A model generated the notes under the pieces. It saw only the letters and a program-made list of their open reading frames with translations, was not told the origin of the DNA and searched no databases. Positions 51,712 to 60,911 of a DNA stretch of 64,000 bases are shown here, one piece after another (position 1 is the stretch's first letter; the number at the start of each line of letters is the position of its first letter). The translations under genes were made by a program, and so were the position numbers. The DNA is from Roseburia sp. AF12-17LB (GTDB lineage Bacteria; Bacillota; Clostridia; Lachnospirales; Lachnospiraceae): positions 372,001 to 436,000 of the forward strand of contig NZ_QUHR01000001.1 of the NCBI RefSeq assembly GCF_003479605.1, given 5' to 3'.

Positions 51712-54628
51712 GAAGAAATGGTTAAAAAATGCAGCAGTATTGTTTGCAGAACTGGTTCTGATTCTTGCAGGGCTGGTTCTGGTGGGAACAGTTGGAGCAA
51801 GAGGTTTTGACAATCTGAATGTATATACCACCATCTTCCCACAGTATCAGGATATGGATGAAGTGTTAGCAGGGGCTAACGACCTGATTCCATCGGAGGA
51901 TGGAAATGGTTATGTGACAGGGAAAGATACTTATTTTGTAATTCCGGTGGATTCGGATAAGTTAATTGATCTTGAGATGAGTCGTATTGAGGGCGAGGGA
52001 ATCTTAGGAGAAATCTGGCAGTCGGAAAACGAGACCTTTGCAGAAGAATCGTCTCCGTATACTTTTGAACTGGGGCACAACCCGGTTCAGGTAAAGAAAA
52101 CAACAAAGTATATCCGGGTTAAGATTTCTTCACAACCCGGAGTTCATTATAATCTGTCAAGGATATCTTATCGAAATCCATTTTCTGTTTTTGCAAGAAT
52201 AAATAAAAGTTCAATTATAACAACAGCCTTTGCATTATGGGGGTTATGTATTCTTTTACAAGTTATGCAATTAGTATTCAAAAATTGCAAAAAGGGTCGC
52301 AATTTTTTGCATATAGTATTATACACTGGTTTTGTTGGAATAACTATAGCATATGTATTTCATGATTTTATCTGGGGAGAGAAATTGTTCTTATATATGG
52401 ATATAGGTTCGGATACGATACAACAATATTATCCATATTATATGAACTGTGTAAGAAGAATATCGGAAGGTTCATTTTCTATCTGGAACTGGGATTATGG
52501 ATTAGGAACCAGTTTAATCAATAATATTTCTCAGACATTGGATTCTTTTGGTTTATTTGTAATTTTAGGTGGAGTTGTTTTCGGAATAGGAAAAGTAAAA
52601 CGACTTTTAGTAGTTGCACAGATATTGAAAATTATTCTCTCGGCATTGTTGTGCCGGTACTTCTTAAAACTCTTTCATGTAAGTGAGAGGGCTGCTTGTA
52701 TTGGTGGATATTTATATGCATTTAATGGATATTTGATGCTTTGGGGACAGCATTATCTCCTGGGAACAATCTGCATTTATCTTTTGTTAATATTGATTTT
52801 TTTAGAGAAGCTGATACAGGAATTCAAAGTAAGGTATGTTATGGGACTGGGTATTTCTGTTGCAGCATCAATAATTTACAGTTATTACAATACTTATATG
52901 GCGTTGCTGTTTGTTGGCATTTATTGTGTCTTGCGCCTTTTAAACCCAAACTTGAATTGGCCTTTAAAAGAGCGTATAAAACGTGCATTTACAATTTTGG
53001 GAAGTATTATTTGTGGGGTACTGGCAGGGGCAGTATCATTACTTCCGGCAGCATCATATCTTACATCCAGTTCATCAAGATTAGATTCAGATATGTCGGC
53101 GTTGACAAAATTCTTTCATGGATTATTCTCCGTATACTCTATAGAACAGAATTCAGAAATAGCGGGGCGGATGATATCAAATAATCTATATTACATCAAT
53201 GACATAAATGCTAGTAGTGGCTGGGGAAATTATTATGAAATGCCTAATATATGCATTACAATTTTTATTTATTTTTTCCTTGGGCAGTTATTAGTACAGA
53301 GTATAAAAAAATGTAAGAGTTATAAGAATGCATTATACGGTATTCTTATAACTTTTGTTGGAATTCTACTGGTGTTTAATCCGGGAATGGCAATTGCATT
53401 TAATGGATTTGCTTATGCACAGGCAAGGTATACATTCGTACTTATGCCGGTTGCAGCATTACTTGTAGCAGTAGAATGGGATAGACTGACAAGAAAAAAG
53501 GAATTTAGTTTTATTGGTCTTGGTCTAGGACTGATAAGCAGTTTGTATATTGCTATAAAAGCGTATAACAAGGCATCATTAGAGGTAAGGAGTTATGATG
53601 CAGAAATCATAATGCTGCAAATATGTTTTGCACTTCTTTTGCTGGTAATGTTTCTTTGGAAAAATAAGCAGGGGCGTAAGATTGTAGAAAGCTTACTAAT
53701 AGTGTGCGTGCTGCTTTCAACATGCACAGAAACCTATATGACAACTAGCCAGAGAGGTACTGCTTATACAACGACAGAGGCAATTGGCTATGATGGTAAA
53801 ACAATGACGAATGATACTATAGAAGCAATCAGATATTTAAAAGAGAATGACAACACCTTTTTTAGAATGGACAAAACATATACATTTTTATCAACTTTTG
53901 GGGATTCTCAGGTAGCAGGTTATTCTGCTGTGACAGACTATAACAGTACGATTAATCGCAATCTGTCAGAATTTTATAATATGTTATATACAGGAGCCAT
54001 TGTGTTGGATGCACAACGCTTCTTCATATACTCTGATGAGTCTGAAGTATATCCAATGAGTTTGATTAATTTAAAATATGTATTGACAACAGAAGAAGTG
54101 GGATATCCATGGGGAAAATTGATTAGGAAAATTGGCAGTGTTTATATTTACAGAAATAAGTATGCTGATTCTGCGGCATCCTTTTACACCAATACAATTT
54201 CTCAGAGTGAATGTGCTGCAATGGATGAGACAGACCGGCGTATGCTGTTAAAAGATACCTTGATTGTGCCGGATGAGCAGGCTGCTTTACATGAAACAGA
54301 ACGTGGAGAAGTAAAGCTTGGAGATTTTGTGGCAGATGGAAAATATTTTACCGGAACTATTTCGAATGAAAAGGAAGGCTTTCTGCTTCTTACAATTCCA
54401 GACCAGGATGGATGGGAAGTTTATGTTGATGGTAAGAAAACGGAGACTATCAATGGAGATTATGGTTTCATGGCAGTAAAACTTACTGCTGGCAATCATG
54501 ATATTAAAGCAGTTTATCATATTCCATATATGAAACAGGGAGCGGTAATGAGCGTATTTGGTGTATTGCTGCTGGTAGGATATTGCTTATGGTTATATCG
54601 TAGAGATAGAAAGAAAAAACAGGGGTAA
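51692..54628 (+). CDS. YfhO-like membrane glycosyltransferase (GT-C)
   Basis: About 978 residues with 12-14 membrane segments. After the first segment is a long outer loop (about 40-150), then EKLFLYMDIGSDTIQQYYPY, which contains the acidic D-x-x-x-D element of YfhO proteins, WNWDYGLGTSLINN, and GGYLYAFNGYLMLWGQHYLL. The C-terminal 200 residues are an outer beta-domain ending DGKKTETINGDYGFMAVKL-like, then a final membrane segment. YfhO in Bacillota glycosylates lipoteichoic acid. ATG 51692 has AAGGAAG before it; ATG 51677 is possible. Likely uses the polyprenyl-phosphate sugar made by the preceding gene. Confidence 0.85.
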   Translation: MQIQVDRKKWLKNAAVLFAELVLILAGLVLVGTVGARGFDNLNVYTTIFPQYQDMDEVLAGANDLIPSEDGNGYVTGKDTYFVIPVDSDKLIDLEMSRIEGEGILGEIWQSENETFAEESSPYTFELGHNPVQVKKTTKYIRVKISSQPGVHYNLSRISYRNPFSVFARINKSSIITTAFALWGLCILLQVMQLVFKNCKKGRNFLHIVLYTGFVGITIAYVFHDFIWGEKLFLYMDIGSDTIQQYYPYYMNCVRRISEGSFSIWNWDYGLGTSLINNISQTLDSFGLFVILGGVVFGIGKVKRLLVVAQILKIILSALLCRYFLKLFHVSERAACIGGYLYAFNGYLMLWGQHYLLGTICIYLLLILIFLEKLIQEFKVRYVMGLGISVAASIIYSYYNTYMALLFVGIYCVLRLLNPNLNWPLKERIKRAFTILGSIICGVLAGAVSLLPAASYLTSSSSRLDSDMSALTKFFHGLFSVYSIEQNSEIAGRMISNNLYYINDINASSGWGNYYEMPNICITIFIYFFLGQLLVQSIKKCKSYKNALYGILITFVGILLVFNPGMAIAFNGFAYAQARYTFVLMPVAALLVAVEWDRLTRKKEFSFIGLGLGLISSLYIAIKAYNKASLEVRSYDAEIIMLQICFALLLLVMFLWKNKQGRKIVESLLIVCVLLSTCTETYMTTSQRGTAYTTTEAIGYDGKTMTNDTIEAIRYLKENDNTFFRMDKTYTFLSTFGDSQVAGYSAVTDYNSTINRNLSEFYNMLYTGAIVLDAQRFFIYSDESEVYPMSLINLKYVLTTEEVGYPWGKLIRKIGSVYIYRNKYADSAASFYTNTISQSECAAMDETDRRMLLKDTLIVPDEQAALHETERGEVKLGDFVADGKYFTGTISNEKEGFLLLTIPDQDGWEVYVDGKKTETINGDYGFMAVKLTAGNHDIKAVYHIPYMKQGAVMSVFGVLLLVGYCLWLYRRDRKKKQG

Positions 54629-54633
54629 GGTAA

Positions 54634-56586
54634 ATGAAGGAAAAGTTAAAGAAGATACCACCAAAATATATCGTGGCAGGGGTAATCCTCATTGTTATGT
54701 TATTGCTATTGATAAAACATCGCAGTATTTTCTATAATTCAAGGCAGGACAATTACAATGACATGAGTGGTGAAGAGGAAAATATTGCAGCAGAGAATGC
54801 TGTGATTTCTCAGTATTTTACTGTTTCCGGTAACATGCAGAATATTGCGCTTCTTATGACGAATGATTCAGGAGAAGACGTTACGATTCAGGCGATGCTT
54901 AGGGATGCAGAGACGGATGAGGTATTAAGTGCAGTAAAATGTAATGTGCCAAAGTCTACTGGAACAGAAGAAGTAGTAAGCATGGAACTGACCTTAGATG
55001 GGGTAGAGGGAACACGTAGTGTTTATCTGACGTTAGAAGAGGAGACCAAGGCATCGGAGGTATATTATTGTGCCTTGGCCGGAGATTATGAACAGACACT
55101 TCTTGTTAATGAAGAGGCAACGGCTGCAAGACTTCGTATGTCGGTAGTCTATGGTGGTGGACTCAATAAGACATTTTTCATTCTGTTTGCGCTGGGAATG
55201 GCAGTGGTAATCGGAATCTTTGTAATGCCGGTAAAATGGGCAAAGCCGGAAAATATGGTACTGATACTGGTTTTTGTGATGGGACTTAGCATGGCAGTAA
55301 TCAATCCGGCATTTCAGGAATGTGACGGACCTTCCCATTTCTACCGGAGTATGGACGTGTCCTATGGAAATATACTTGGTTCCTTTGCTAATCTCACACA
55401 TGAAGATGGTGTGATTTATGTGCCGGAAAATGTACAGGAAATTGCTTATCGTAAGCTGACACCAAATGGCAGTGAAGGAACAGGGTATCTGGAGTATTTA
55501 CAGACACATAAGTTTTCTAAAAATAAGATAAAGATGACTTATTATGACAGTGTAACTTCAGTAGTGTACTGGCCACAGGGACTTGGAATCTTCCTTGGAA
55601 GGACGTTCAATTTCAGTATTTATGGTGTAATATTGATGGGACGTATCTTCAATTTGCTGGCATATATGGGTTTGGCATATGCGGCGGTACGGTTAATGCC
55701 GTTTTATAAGAATCTTATGGCAATGTTTGCAGTGATGCCTTTAAGCATTTATCAGGCATCCTCTCTTTCCCAGGATGCAGTATTAAATGGTGTGGGCTTC
55801 TTATTTGTAGCACTGTGCTGTTACTATGCTTTTGATGAAAAAGTGAAGCTGAACTGGAAGAAGACACTGGTGCTTGGACTGTTATTATTGACTATGTTCT
55901 TAAGTAAATATGTCTATGCGTGTCTTGGCCTTTTGGTATTTATGATACCGAAAGATAAGTTTAACAGCAGAAAAGATTACTGGAAATCCTTTATAATCGC
56001 ATTACTTCCGTTCGTCATCTTAGGCGGCTATGTCATGTTCCGGGTATCCTCCGGAATCAGCGGGTTACAGGCCGGTGCTGGTGGCGGTGCAGACACCATG
56101 ACACAGATGCAGTATCTGAAAGCATATCCAATTGCTGCGATAAAGGTAATTATTTCAACATTAATAGTAAACCTGAATGACTATTTACAGCAGTTGAATA
56201 TGCTTGGAAGCATGAATTATCCATTAACTTTGCTTGCGGTAATAGGACCTTGCTTCCTTTTAGGTGTTGGTCTATTAGACGGTCAGGAAGTAAGAGGACG
56301 GATTAAGATACGACACCGGATTATTATGCTGCTTGCTTTTATAATCACTTTTGCAGCAATTATGATGGGACTTTATATCGGGGATGGCATTGCCAATCCG
56401 GTAGGTTCTTCTGTCATCAATGGTATTCAGGGAAGATATTTTATTCTGATGCTGATATTACCGTTTCTGGCGCTGGGAAGTGACCATGTGAAACAGGACA
56501 TCAGACATTTTACGGTAAAATGTTCCGGAATCATGGGCATCATGCTTTTATATGCAGTATTTATGCTGGTGAACACCTGTTACTAA
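54634..56586 (+). CDS. DUF2142-family membrane protein (GT-C-like)
   Basis: A 650-residue protein. One N-terminal membrane segment, an outer beta-domain (about 35-180), then about 11 membrane segments. MAVINPAFQECDGPSHFYRS is the DUF2142 mark, with the acidic residue after FQ that resembles a GT-C active site, followed by MPLSIYQASSLSQDAVLNGV, the second conserved block. DUF2142 proteins are common in wall-glycan loci and are thought to be glycosyltransferases. It starts five bases after the YfhO-like gene. Confidence 0.84.
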   Translation: MKEKLKKIPPKYIVAGVILIVMLLLLIKHRSIFYNSRQDNYNDMSGEEENIAAENAVISQYFTVSGNMQNIALLMTNDSGEDVTIQAMLRDAETDEVLSAVKCNVPKSTGTEEVVSMELTLDGVEGTRSVYLTLEEETKASEVYYCALAGDYEQTLLVNEEATAARLRMSVVYGGGLNKTFFILFALGMAVVIGIFVMPVKWAKPENMVLILVFVMGLSMAVINPAFQECDGPSHFYRSMDVSYGNILGSFANLTHEDGVIYVPENVQEIAYRKLTPNGSEGTGYLEYLQTHKFSKNKIKMTYYDSVTSVVYWPQGLGIFLGRTFNFSIYGVILMGRIFNLLAYMGLAYAAVRLMPFYKNLMAMFAVMPLSIYQASSLSQDAVLNGVGFLFVALCCYYAFDEKVKLNWKKTLVLGLLLLTMFLSKYVYACLGLLVFMIPKDKFNSRKDYWKSFIIALLPFVILGGYVMFRVSSGISGLQAGAGGGADTMTQMQYLKAYPIAAIKVIISTLIVNLNDYLQQLNMLGSMNYPLTLLAVIGPCFLLGVGLLDGQEVRGRIKIRHRIIMLLAFIITFAAIMMGLYIGDGIANPVGSSVINGIQGRYFILMLILPFLALGSDHVKQDIRHFTVKCSGIMGIMLLYAVFMLVNTCY

Positions 56587-56593
56587 AGGAAGA

Positions 56594-56641
56594 TAGAATA
56601 AAGAAAAGCTAGAATAAAGAAAAGTTGGAACAAAGAAAAAC
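56594..56641 (+). repeat. Three 16-base tandem repeats in the spacer
   Basis: TAGAATAAAGAAAAGC, TAGAATAAAGAAAAGT and TGGAACAAAGAAAAAC follow each other at 56594, 56610 and 56626. They fill half of the 90-base purine-rich spacer between the DUF2142 gene and the next membrane protein gene. No promoter boxes are evident. Confidence 0.75.
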
Positions 56642-56676
56642 AAAGGAAGACTTAAGGAAAAGGGAGAAAACATACG

Positions 56677-58455
56677 ATGGGATGGAACTTTGGAACTACA
56701 ATTTTTTATGGAATAGCAGTGATTTCACTTTTAAGTGGTGCATTCTTTAGCTATAAGTCAGAGCGGAAGCAGGCAGGAATGACATGGATTGCATTGTTGT
56801 TGATTCTGATGAACTGTTATCACACATTCTGGGCAGCAATCCTGAATGTAATTCATATTCCGGTTAATATTATTTCAATGGGAATCATTGACTTGCTTAC
56901 CGGCGGATTGCTCTGGTTCTTTATCGTAAAGAAAAAGAAATGGCAGAGGTATGAATTTGCCATAGCAGATGCAGCATTTCTTGTAACCGCAGTGGCAATT
57001 ATTGCAGTATTTGCCAAGGTAAGATATGGCGGAATGGCATTAAATATCAATTTCCTGACCATTGACCCGGCAAACCATTTCCGGGCAGCGATGGATTTAG
57101 TAGAGACCGGAACCGTAACCAGTATGTTTTATGAGACGGTGTTAAATGGACTGCTTTTTGAATTCTTAGCTCCATTTGCACCGGTGGATTATTTCTATCG
57201 ATTCTTCGTCTTAAGTGAACTGATTCAGCTATTGATGTCGGCATTTATCTTCTATGGAATTGCAAGAAGGTTAAGCAAAGACCGGTTTGGCAGAGTGGCA
57301 GCTTATGTCCTGTCCTTTATCTATATGATAGGCTATCCGATGTGTTCTATGCTCTATGGCTTTGTTTACCTTGGCATGGGCGTAACGGTTATCGGAATGA
57401 TTATTATTTTGACAGACGTTTATTTAAAGGATGATATGCCAAAATGGCAGAATATTGTATGTCTGATGTTAGGCTGTCTGGCTATCTTTGAATGTTATGT
57501 GATGTTTATGCCGGTTACCTTCTTTGCTTTGATTACCTGCATTTTTGTAAAACAGTTTAAAGTAAAGAAACTGGTATCCAAAGATACCGTGGCAATCTGT
57601 CTGACGGTATTCCTGTTCCCATGCATCGTAGGCTTTTATTATACGTATGCAGGTATCTTTACCAATGGCGTGACGGTATCTTCTGCACTGGTAAATGAGG
57701 GAGCCTGCTACCGGGATTTGTTTTCAAACTTTGTACTGTTTATTCCATTGATGCTCTTTGGATTCTATGGGATGTGTAGGAAGAAGGAGAATAATCTGGT
57801 ATTGTTTTTAGCACCGTATACGCTACTGTTTGCTTTATATCTTTTCATGAAGACAGTAAATGGACAAGCATCTACCTATTATTTTTACAAGATTCATTTC
57901 CTGTTGTGGCTGATTGCGTTGGTATTGGTCTATTATGCAGTTGTCTATGCAGAAAAGCAGACAAAGGTACTGATAACCGGAAGCTTTGTGATGTGGGCAT
58001 TTTTAACAGGAATGTACCTTGGCAAGATAGAGGAGAAAATTGCAATCCATAATGATTTGATGATTTCTACTTATAAGGCAGAGGATTTTAATGATATTTT
58101 GCGTTATAATTATGTGTCATTTGGCATGCCGGGCTATTCTAAGGAAAAGGAAGAACTTTATCACTGGGTATATAATGAATTAATCAGCAAGGGTGAAGAA
58201 ATTGTGCCGATGGCAGGATACTGGGAAGATGATTTATGGTATCAGGCAATTTCAGACCAGCGGTATTATGGCTGGGGACAGAGTGACCCGGATCATACAG
58301 ATTATTTCAATCACCTGAATGCATCTGATGCCAGCTATATTCTGGTATTAAAAGACAGCCAGATTTATGCGGATGAACAGGCTTATTTTGATTCATTAGA
58401 GAGAATATATGATACCGGGATAGGTTTTGTGGCAAGAAAGGAATTGTATGAGTAA
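56677..58455 (+). CDS. Large polytopic membrane protein, GT-C-like
   Basis: A 592-residue protein with about 12-13 hydrophobic segments and a C-terminal soluble tail of about 120 residues that is rich in Tyr and Trp. After four segments a loop reads INFLTIDPANHFRAAMDLVE, where an Asp and a His stand in the place of the GT-C acidic motif. I do not recognise the exact family. It is the third of three successive large membrane proteins after the lipid-sugar GT2, so an outer-face glycosyltransferase is the likely role. The stop overlaps the next gene. Confidence 0.65.
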   Translation: MGWNFGTTIFYGIAVISLLSGAFFSYKSERKQAGMTWIALLLILMNCYHTFWAAILNVIHIPVNIISMGIIDLLTGGLLWFFIVKKKKWQRYEFAIADAAFLVTAVAIIAVFAKVRYGGMALNINFLTIDPANHFRAAMDLVETGTVTSMFYETVLNGLLFEFLAPFAPVDYFYRFFVLSELIQLLMSAFIFYGIARRLSKDRFGRVAAYVLSFIYMIGYPMCSMLYGFVYLGMGVTVIGMIIILTDVYLKDDMPKWQNIVCLMLGCLAIFECYVMFMPVTFFALITCIFVKQFKVKKLVSKDTVAICLTVFLFPCIVGFYYTYAGIFTNGVTVSSALVNEGACYRDLFSNFVLFIPLMLFGFYGMCRKKENNLVLFLAPYTLLFALYLFMKTVNGQASTYYFYKIHFLLWLIALVLVYYAVVYAEKQTKVLITGSFVMWAFLTGMYLGKIEEKIAIHNDLMISTYKAEDFNDILRYNYVSFGMPGYSKEKEELYHWVYNELISKGEEIVPMAGYWEDDLWYQAISDQRYYGWGQSDPDHTDYFNHLNASDASYILVLKDSQIYADEQAYFDSLERIYDTGIGFVARKELYE

Positions 58456-59356
58456 AAAAGTAAATGTATTACTGTCTGCTTATAATGGAGAAAAGTATAT
58501 TAAGGCACAGATTGACAGTATTTTAAATCAGTCCTATACCAATGTGGAACTTTATGTCAGGGATGACGGCTCTAAAGATGGAACCCTTGCAATTGTAAGG
58601 GAATATGAAGAAAAAGGACTGCTTCATTTGGAAGCAGGAGAGAATGTGGGCTTCGTAAAAAGCTTTGAATGGCTCATTGCAAATGGCGGCGAAGCAGATT
58701 ATTATGCTTTCAGTGACCAGGATGATGTCTGGTTTGAAGACAAGATTAAGATGGCAGTGGAAAAATTAGAACATGCAAGGGAAGATGTGCCGGTATTGTA
58801 TTTTTCCAATTATGATTTCTATGACGGAGATTTAAATTTCATGGCGCACCGGGATGGGAAGACGCCGAATATTTCTTTTGTGAATTCATTGGTGGATTGT
58901 GTGTCTCTTGGCTTTAACAGTGTATTTAACCGCAAAGCAAAGGACATGGTAACAGAGCAGATGCCGGAGAAATCTACCGGACATGACTGGTGGATGTATA
59001 TGGTCTGTGCTGGAATGGGCGAAGTAATCTATGATGAGCGTCCGACGGTAAAATACCGCAGACACAATAATAATGTCAGTGATGGTGGGGACAGCTTTAT
59101 TAAGTTTCAGATCTGGCGTTTTAAACGTTTTTTCCTGAATCATTATTTCCATCATATTCATGAGCAGATTAAGGAATATGGCAAGCTTTATAAGGACAGG
59201 ATGACACCGGAGAATCAGAAAATCTTAGACCTTTTTACCAAAGACGGCTTTCATCCGCTGATTGCACTGCGCAAGGTTTTTTATCCGAAAAAGTTAAGAC
59301 AGAAGGTAGTAGATGAGATATTTGTACGTCTGGTATTCCTCATCGGCAGACTGTAA
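58448..59356 (+). CDS. GT2 glycosyltransferase (rhamnosyltransferase-like)
   Basis: About 302 residues, GT-A fold. VNVLLSAYNGEKYIKAQIDS, RDDGSKDGTLAIV, FSDQDDVWFEDKI (metal site) and STGHDWWMYM are the marks of bacterial rhamnosyl/galactosyl GT2 enzymes. ATG 58448 with AAAGGA before it is chosen; it overlaps the stop of the membrane protein by eight bases, so translation is coupled. The upstream in-frame ATG at 58427 lacks a ribosome site. Donor unknown. Confidence 0.87.
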   Translation: MSKKVNVLLSAYNGEKYIKAQIDSILNQSYTNVELYVRDDGSKDGTLAIVREYEEKGLLHLEAGENVGFVKSFEWLIANGGEADYYAFSDQDDVWFEDKIKMAVEKLEHAREDVPVLYFSNYDFYDGDLNFMAHRDGKTPNISFVNSLVDCVSLGFNSVFNRKAKDMVTEQMPEKSTGHDWWMYMVCAGMGEVIYDERPTVKYRRHNNNVSDGGDSFIKFQIWRFKRFFLNHYFHHIHEQIKEYGKLYKDRMTPENQKILDLFTKDGFHPLIALRKVFYPKKLRQKVVDEIFVRLVFLIGRL

Positions 59357-59412
59357 GTTGCAAATTTTAAGAAAACATAGTAAACTGTATAAGTTAACAA
59401 GAAGGAGCAACG

Positions 59413-60381
59413 ATGAAATTTACTGTTTTAATTGTAACTTATCATCCAGACTGGACGAAATTGTTAGTAACTCTGGATTCTGTCATGGCACAGACCTTTA
59501 AGGATTATGAAATCGTAGTCTCAGATGATGGTTCAGAAGAAAACTGTTTTGATAAGATAGAAGCATATTTTGCAGCACATCAGTTTGCAGATTATACCCT
59601 TGTTCCTCATGAGAAGAATCAGGGAACGGTAAAAAATCTCATAGATGGTCTGGCAAAAGCAAAAGGAAAATATGTCCGGGATTTTGGCCCGGGAGATGCA
59701 TTCTATAATGAACATACCCTGCAGCAGGTGTATGACTTTATGGAAGAGAACCGGTATGAGTCCTGCTTTGGTCTGATGCGGGGGTATTGCCGCAGGAAAG
59801 ATGACGGTGTAGATTATGTGGAATTTCCGCATCCCTTTGATTTATCTCCGTATAAGAACTGGAATGAGGATAAGATTGTAAAGAATCTGGTGCTGTATCG
59901 GGACAATGCTTCCGGTGCATGTACCTGTTATACCGTAGACTATTATATGACTTATCTTAAGAAGATAGAGGGAACGGTCATTTATGCAGAAGATATTTTT
60001 CAGATGATGGCAGGCTTAGATGGCAGACCGATGCATTTCTTCCCGGATTATCTGGTATGGTATGAAGCCGATACCGGAGTATCCACTAAGAAGAAAAGCA
60101 GCTTCTCGGAGCTTCTTGCACAGGATGTAGACCGTTTCTATGCCATGATTCAGGAGCAGTACAGCGATAATCCATATGTGAAGAAGCAGAAAAAGGTATT
60201 GGGATTATATAAAATCAGAAACCTTTATCTTCGTACTTTGTTACGGCTGTTCCGCAATCCGGATGCCATCCGTTATCTTATAAGCCATATGCTGCAGGCA
60301 CGAAAAGGCGCATACCGGCCATTACATCAGCAGAAGGGATTTTTAGATAATCCGGAATTCGGCAAAGAAAAAGCAGAGTAA
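59413..60381 (+). CDS. GT2 glycosyltransferase
   Basis: A 322-residue GT-A enzyme: FTVLIVTYHPDWTKLLVTLD, VVSDDGSEENCFDKIE, then RDFGPGDAFYNEHTL, where the usual D-x-D metal motif reads G-P-G-D with one acidic residue only. The C-terminal 100 residues are helical and basic, without membrane segments. AAGGAG ahead of the ATG. The altered metal motif recurs in some capsular GT2 enzymes. Donor and acceptor unknown. Confidence 0.82.
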   Translation: MKFTVLIVTYHPDWTKLLVTLDSVMAQTFKDYEIVVSDDGSEENCFDKIEAYFAAHQFADYTLVPHEKNQGTVKNLIDGLAKAKGKYVRDFGPGDAFYNEHTLQQVYDFMEENRYESCFGLMRGYCRRKDDGVDYVEFPHPFDLSPYKNWNEDKIVKNLVLYRDNASGACTCYTVDYYMTYLKKIEGTVIYAEDIFQMMAGLDGRPMHFFPDYLVWYEADTGVSTKKKSSFSELLAQDVDRFYAMIQEQYSDNPYVKKQKKVLGLYKIRNLYLRTLLRLFRNPDAIRYLISHMLQARKGAYRPLHQQKGFLDNPEFGKEKAE

Positions 60382-60485
60382 GAAGAGAATTGAAACAGGA
60401 ACTAAAATAAGAGCGAAAATAGAAAGTAACATAGAAAAGAAACGAGAAAAGCAGAACACAGGAATGTGGAAGAAGGAGAATGTCC

Positions 60486-60899
60486 ATGGAAGTGATTAAG
60501 TACAGATTTCAGCAGCATGGGGATGAACGCGGTCAGCTGGTAGCATTGGAAGAGATGCGTGATATTCCATTTGAAATTAAGCGTGTTTACTATATGTATG
60601 ATACCGTCGATGGTGTACGAAGAGGCTATCATGCACACCGGTGTTTAGAACAGATTCTGATTCCGATTCATGGAACCTGTAAGATTCATCTGGATAACGG
60701 CAGTGAGACGGCAGAGGTCTTATTGGACAAGCCATATGAAGGCTTATATATTGCAAATAATATGTGGCGGGAAATGTATGATTTCTCCGAGGATGCAGTG
60801 CTGATGGTACTGGCATCAGAATATTATGATGAAAATGATTATATCAGGGATTACGATAAATTCCTTGCATTTGTAAAAGAGGAAAATAAGGATAAGTAA
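60486..60899 (+). CDS. dTDP-4-keto-6-deoxyhexose 3,4-ketoisomerase (FdtA/QdtA family)
   Basis: A 137-residue cupin of the WxcM-like/FdtA family, which turns dTDP-4-keto-6-deoxyglucose into the 3-keto isomer. YRFQQHGDERGQLVALEEM, IKRVYYMYDTVDGVRRGYH and HAHRCLEQILIPIHG show the family; the H-A-H of the catalytic site is present. ATG 60486 has AAGGAG at eight bases; ATG 60480 lies inside that site. The aminotransferase that uses the product follows 12 bases downstream. FdtA and QdtA differ only in the C4 outcome, so the product may be Fuc3N or Qui3N type. The 98-base purine-rich spacer before it shows no clear promoter. Confidence 0.88.
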   Translation: MEVIKYRFQQHGDERGQLVALEEMRDIPFEIKRVYYMYDTVDGVRRGYHAHRCLEQILIPIHGTCKIHLDNGSETAEVLLDKPYEGLYIANNMWREMYDFSEDAVLMVLASEYYDENDYIRDYDKFLAFVKEENKDK

Positions 60900-60911
60900 A
60901 GGAGAATTGCC

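Noticed and set aside
52741..53184. Plus-strand open frame of 147 codons in another frame
   Set aside because: It is inside the YfhO-like gene, which reads through without a break; the alternative product has no motif.
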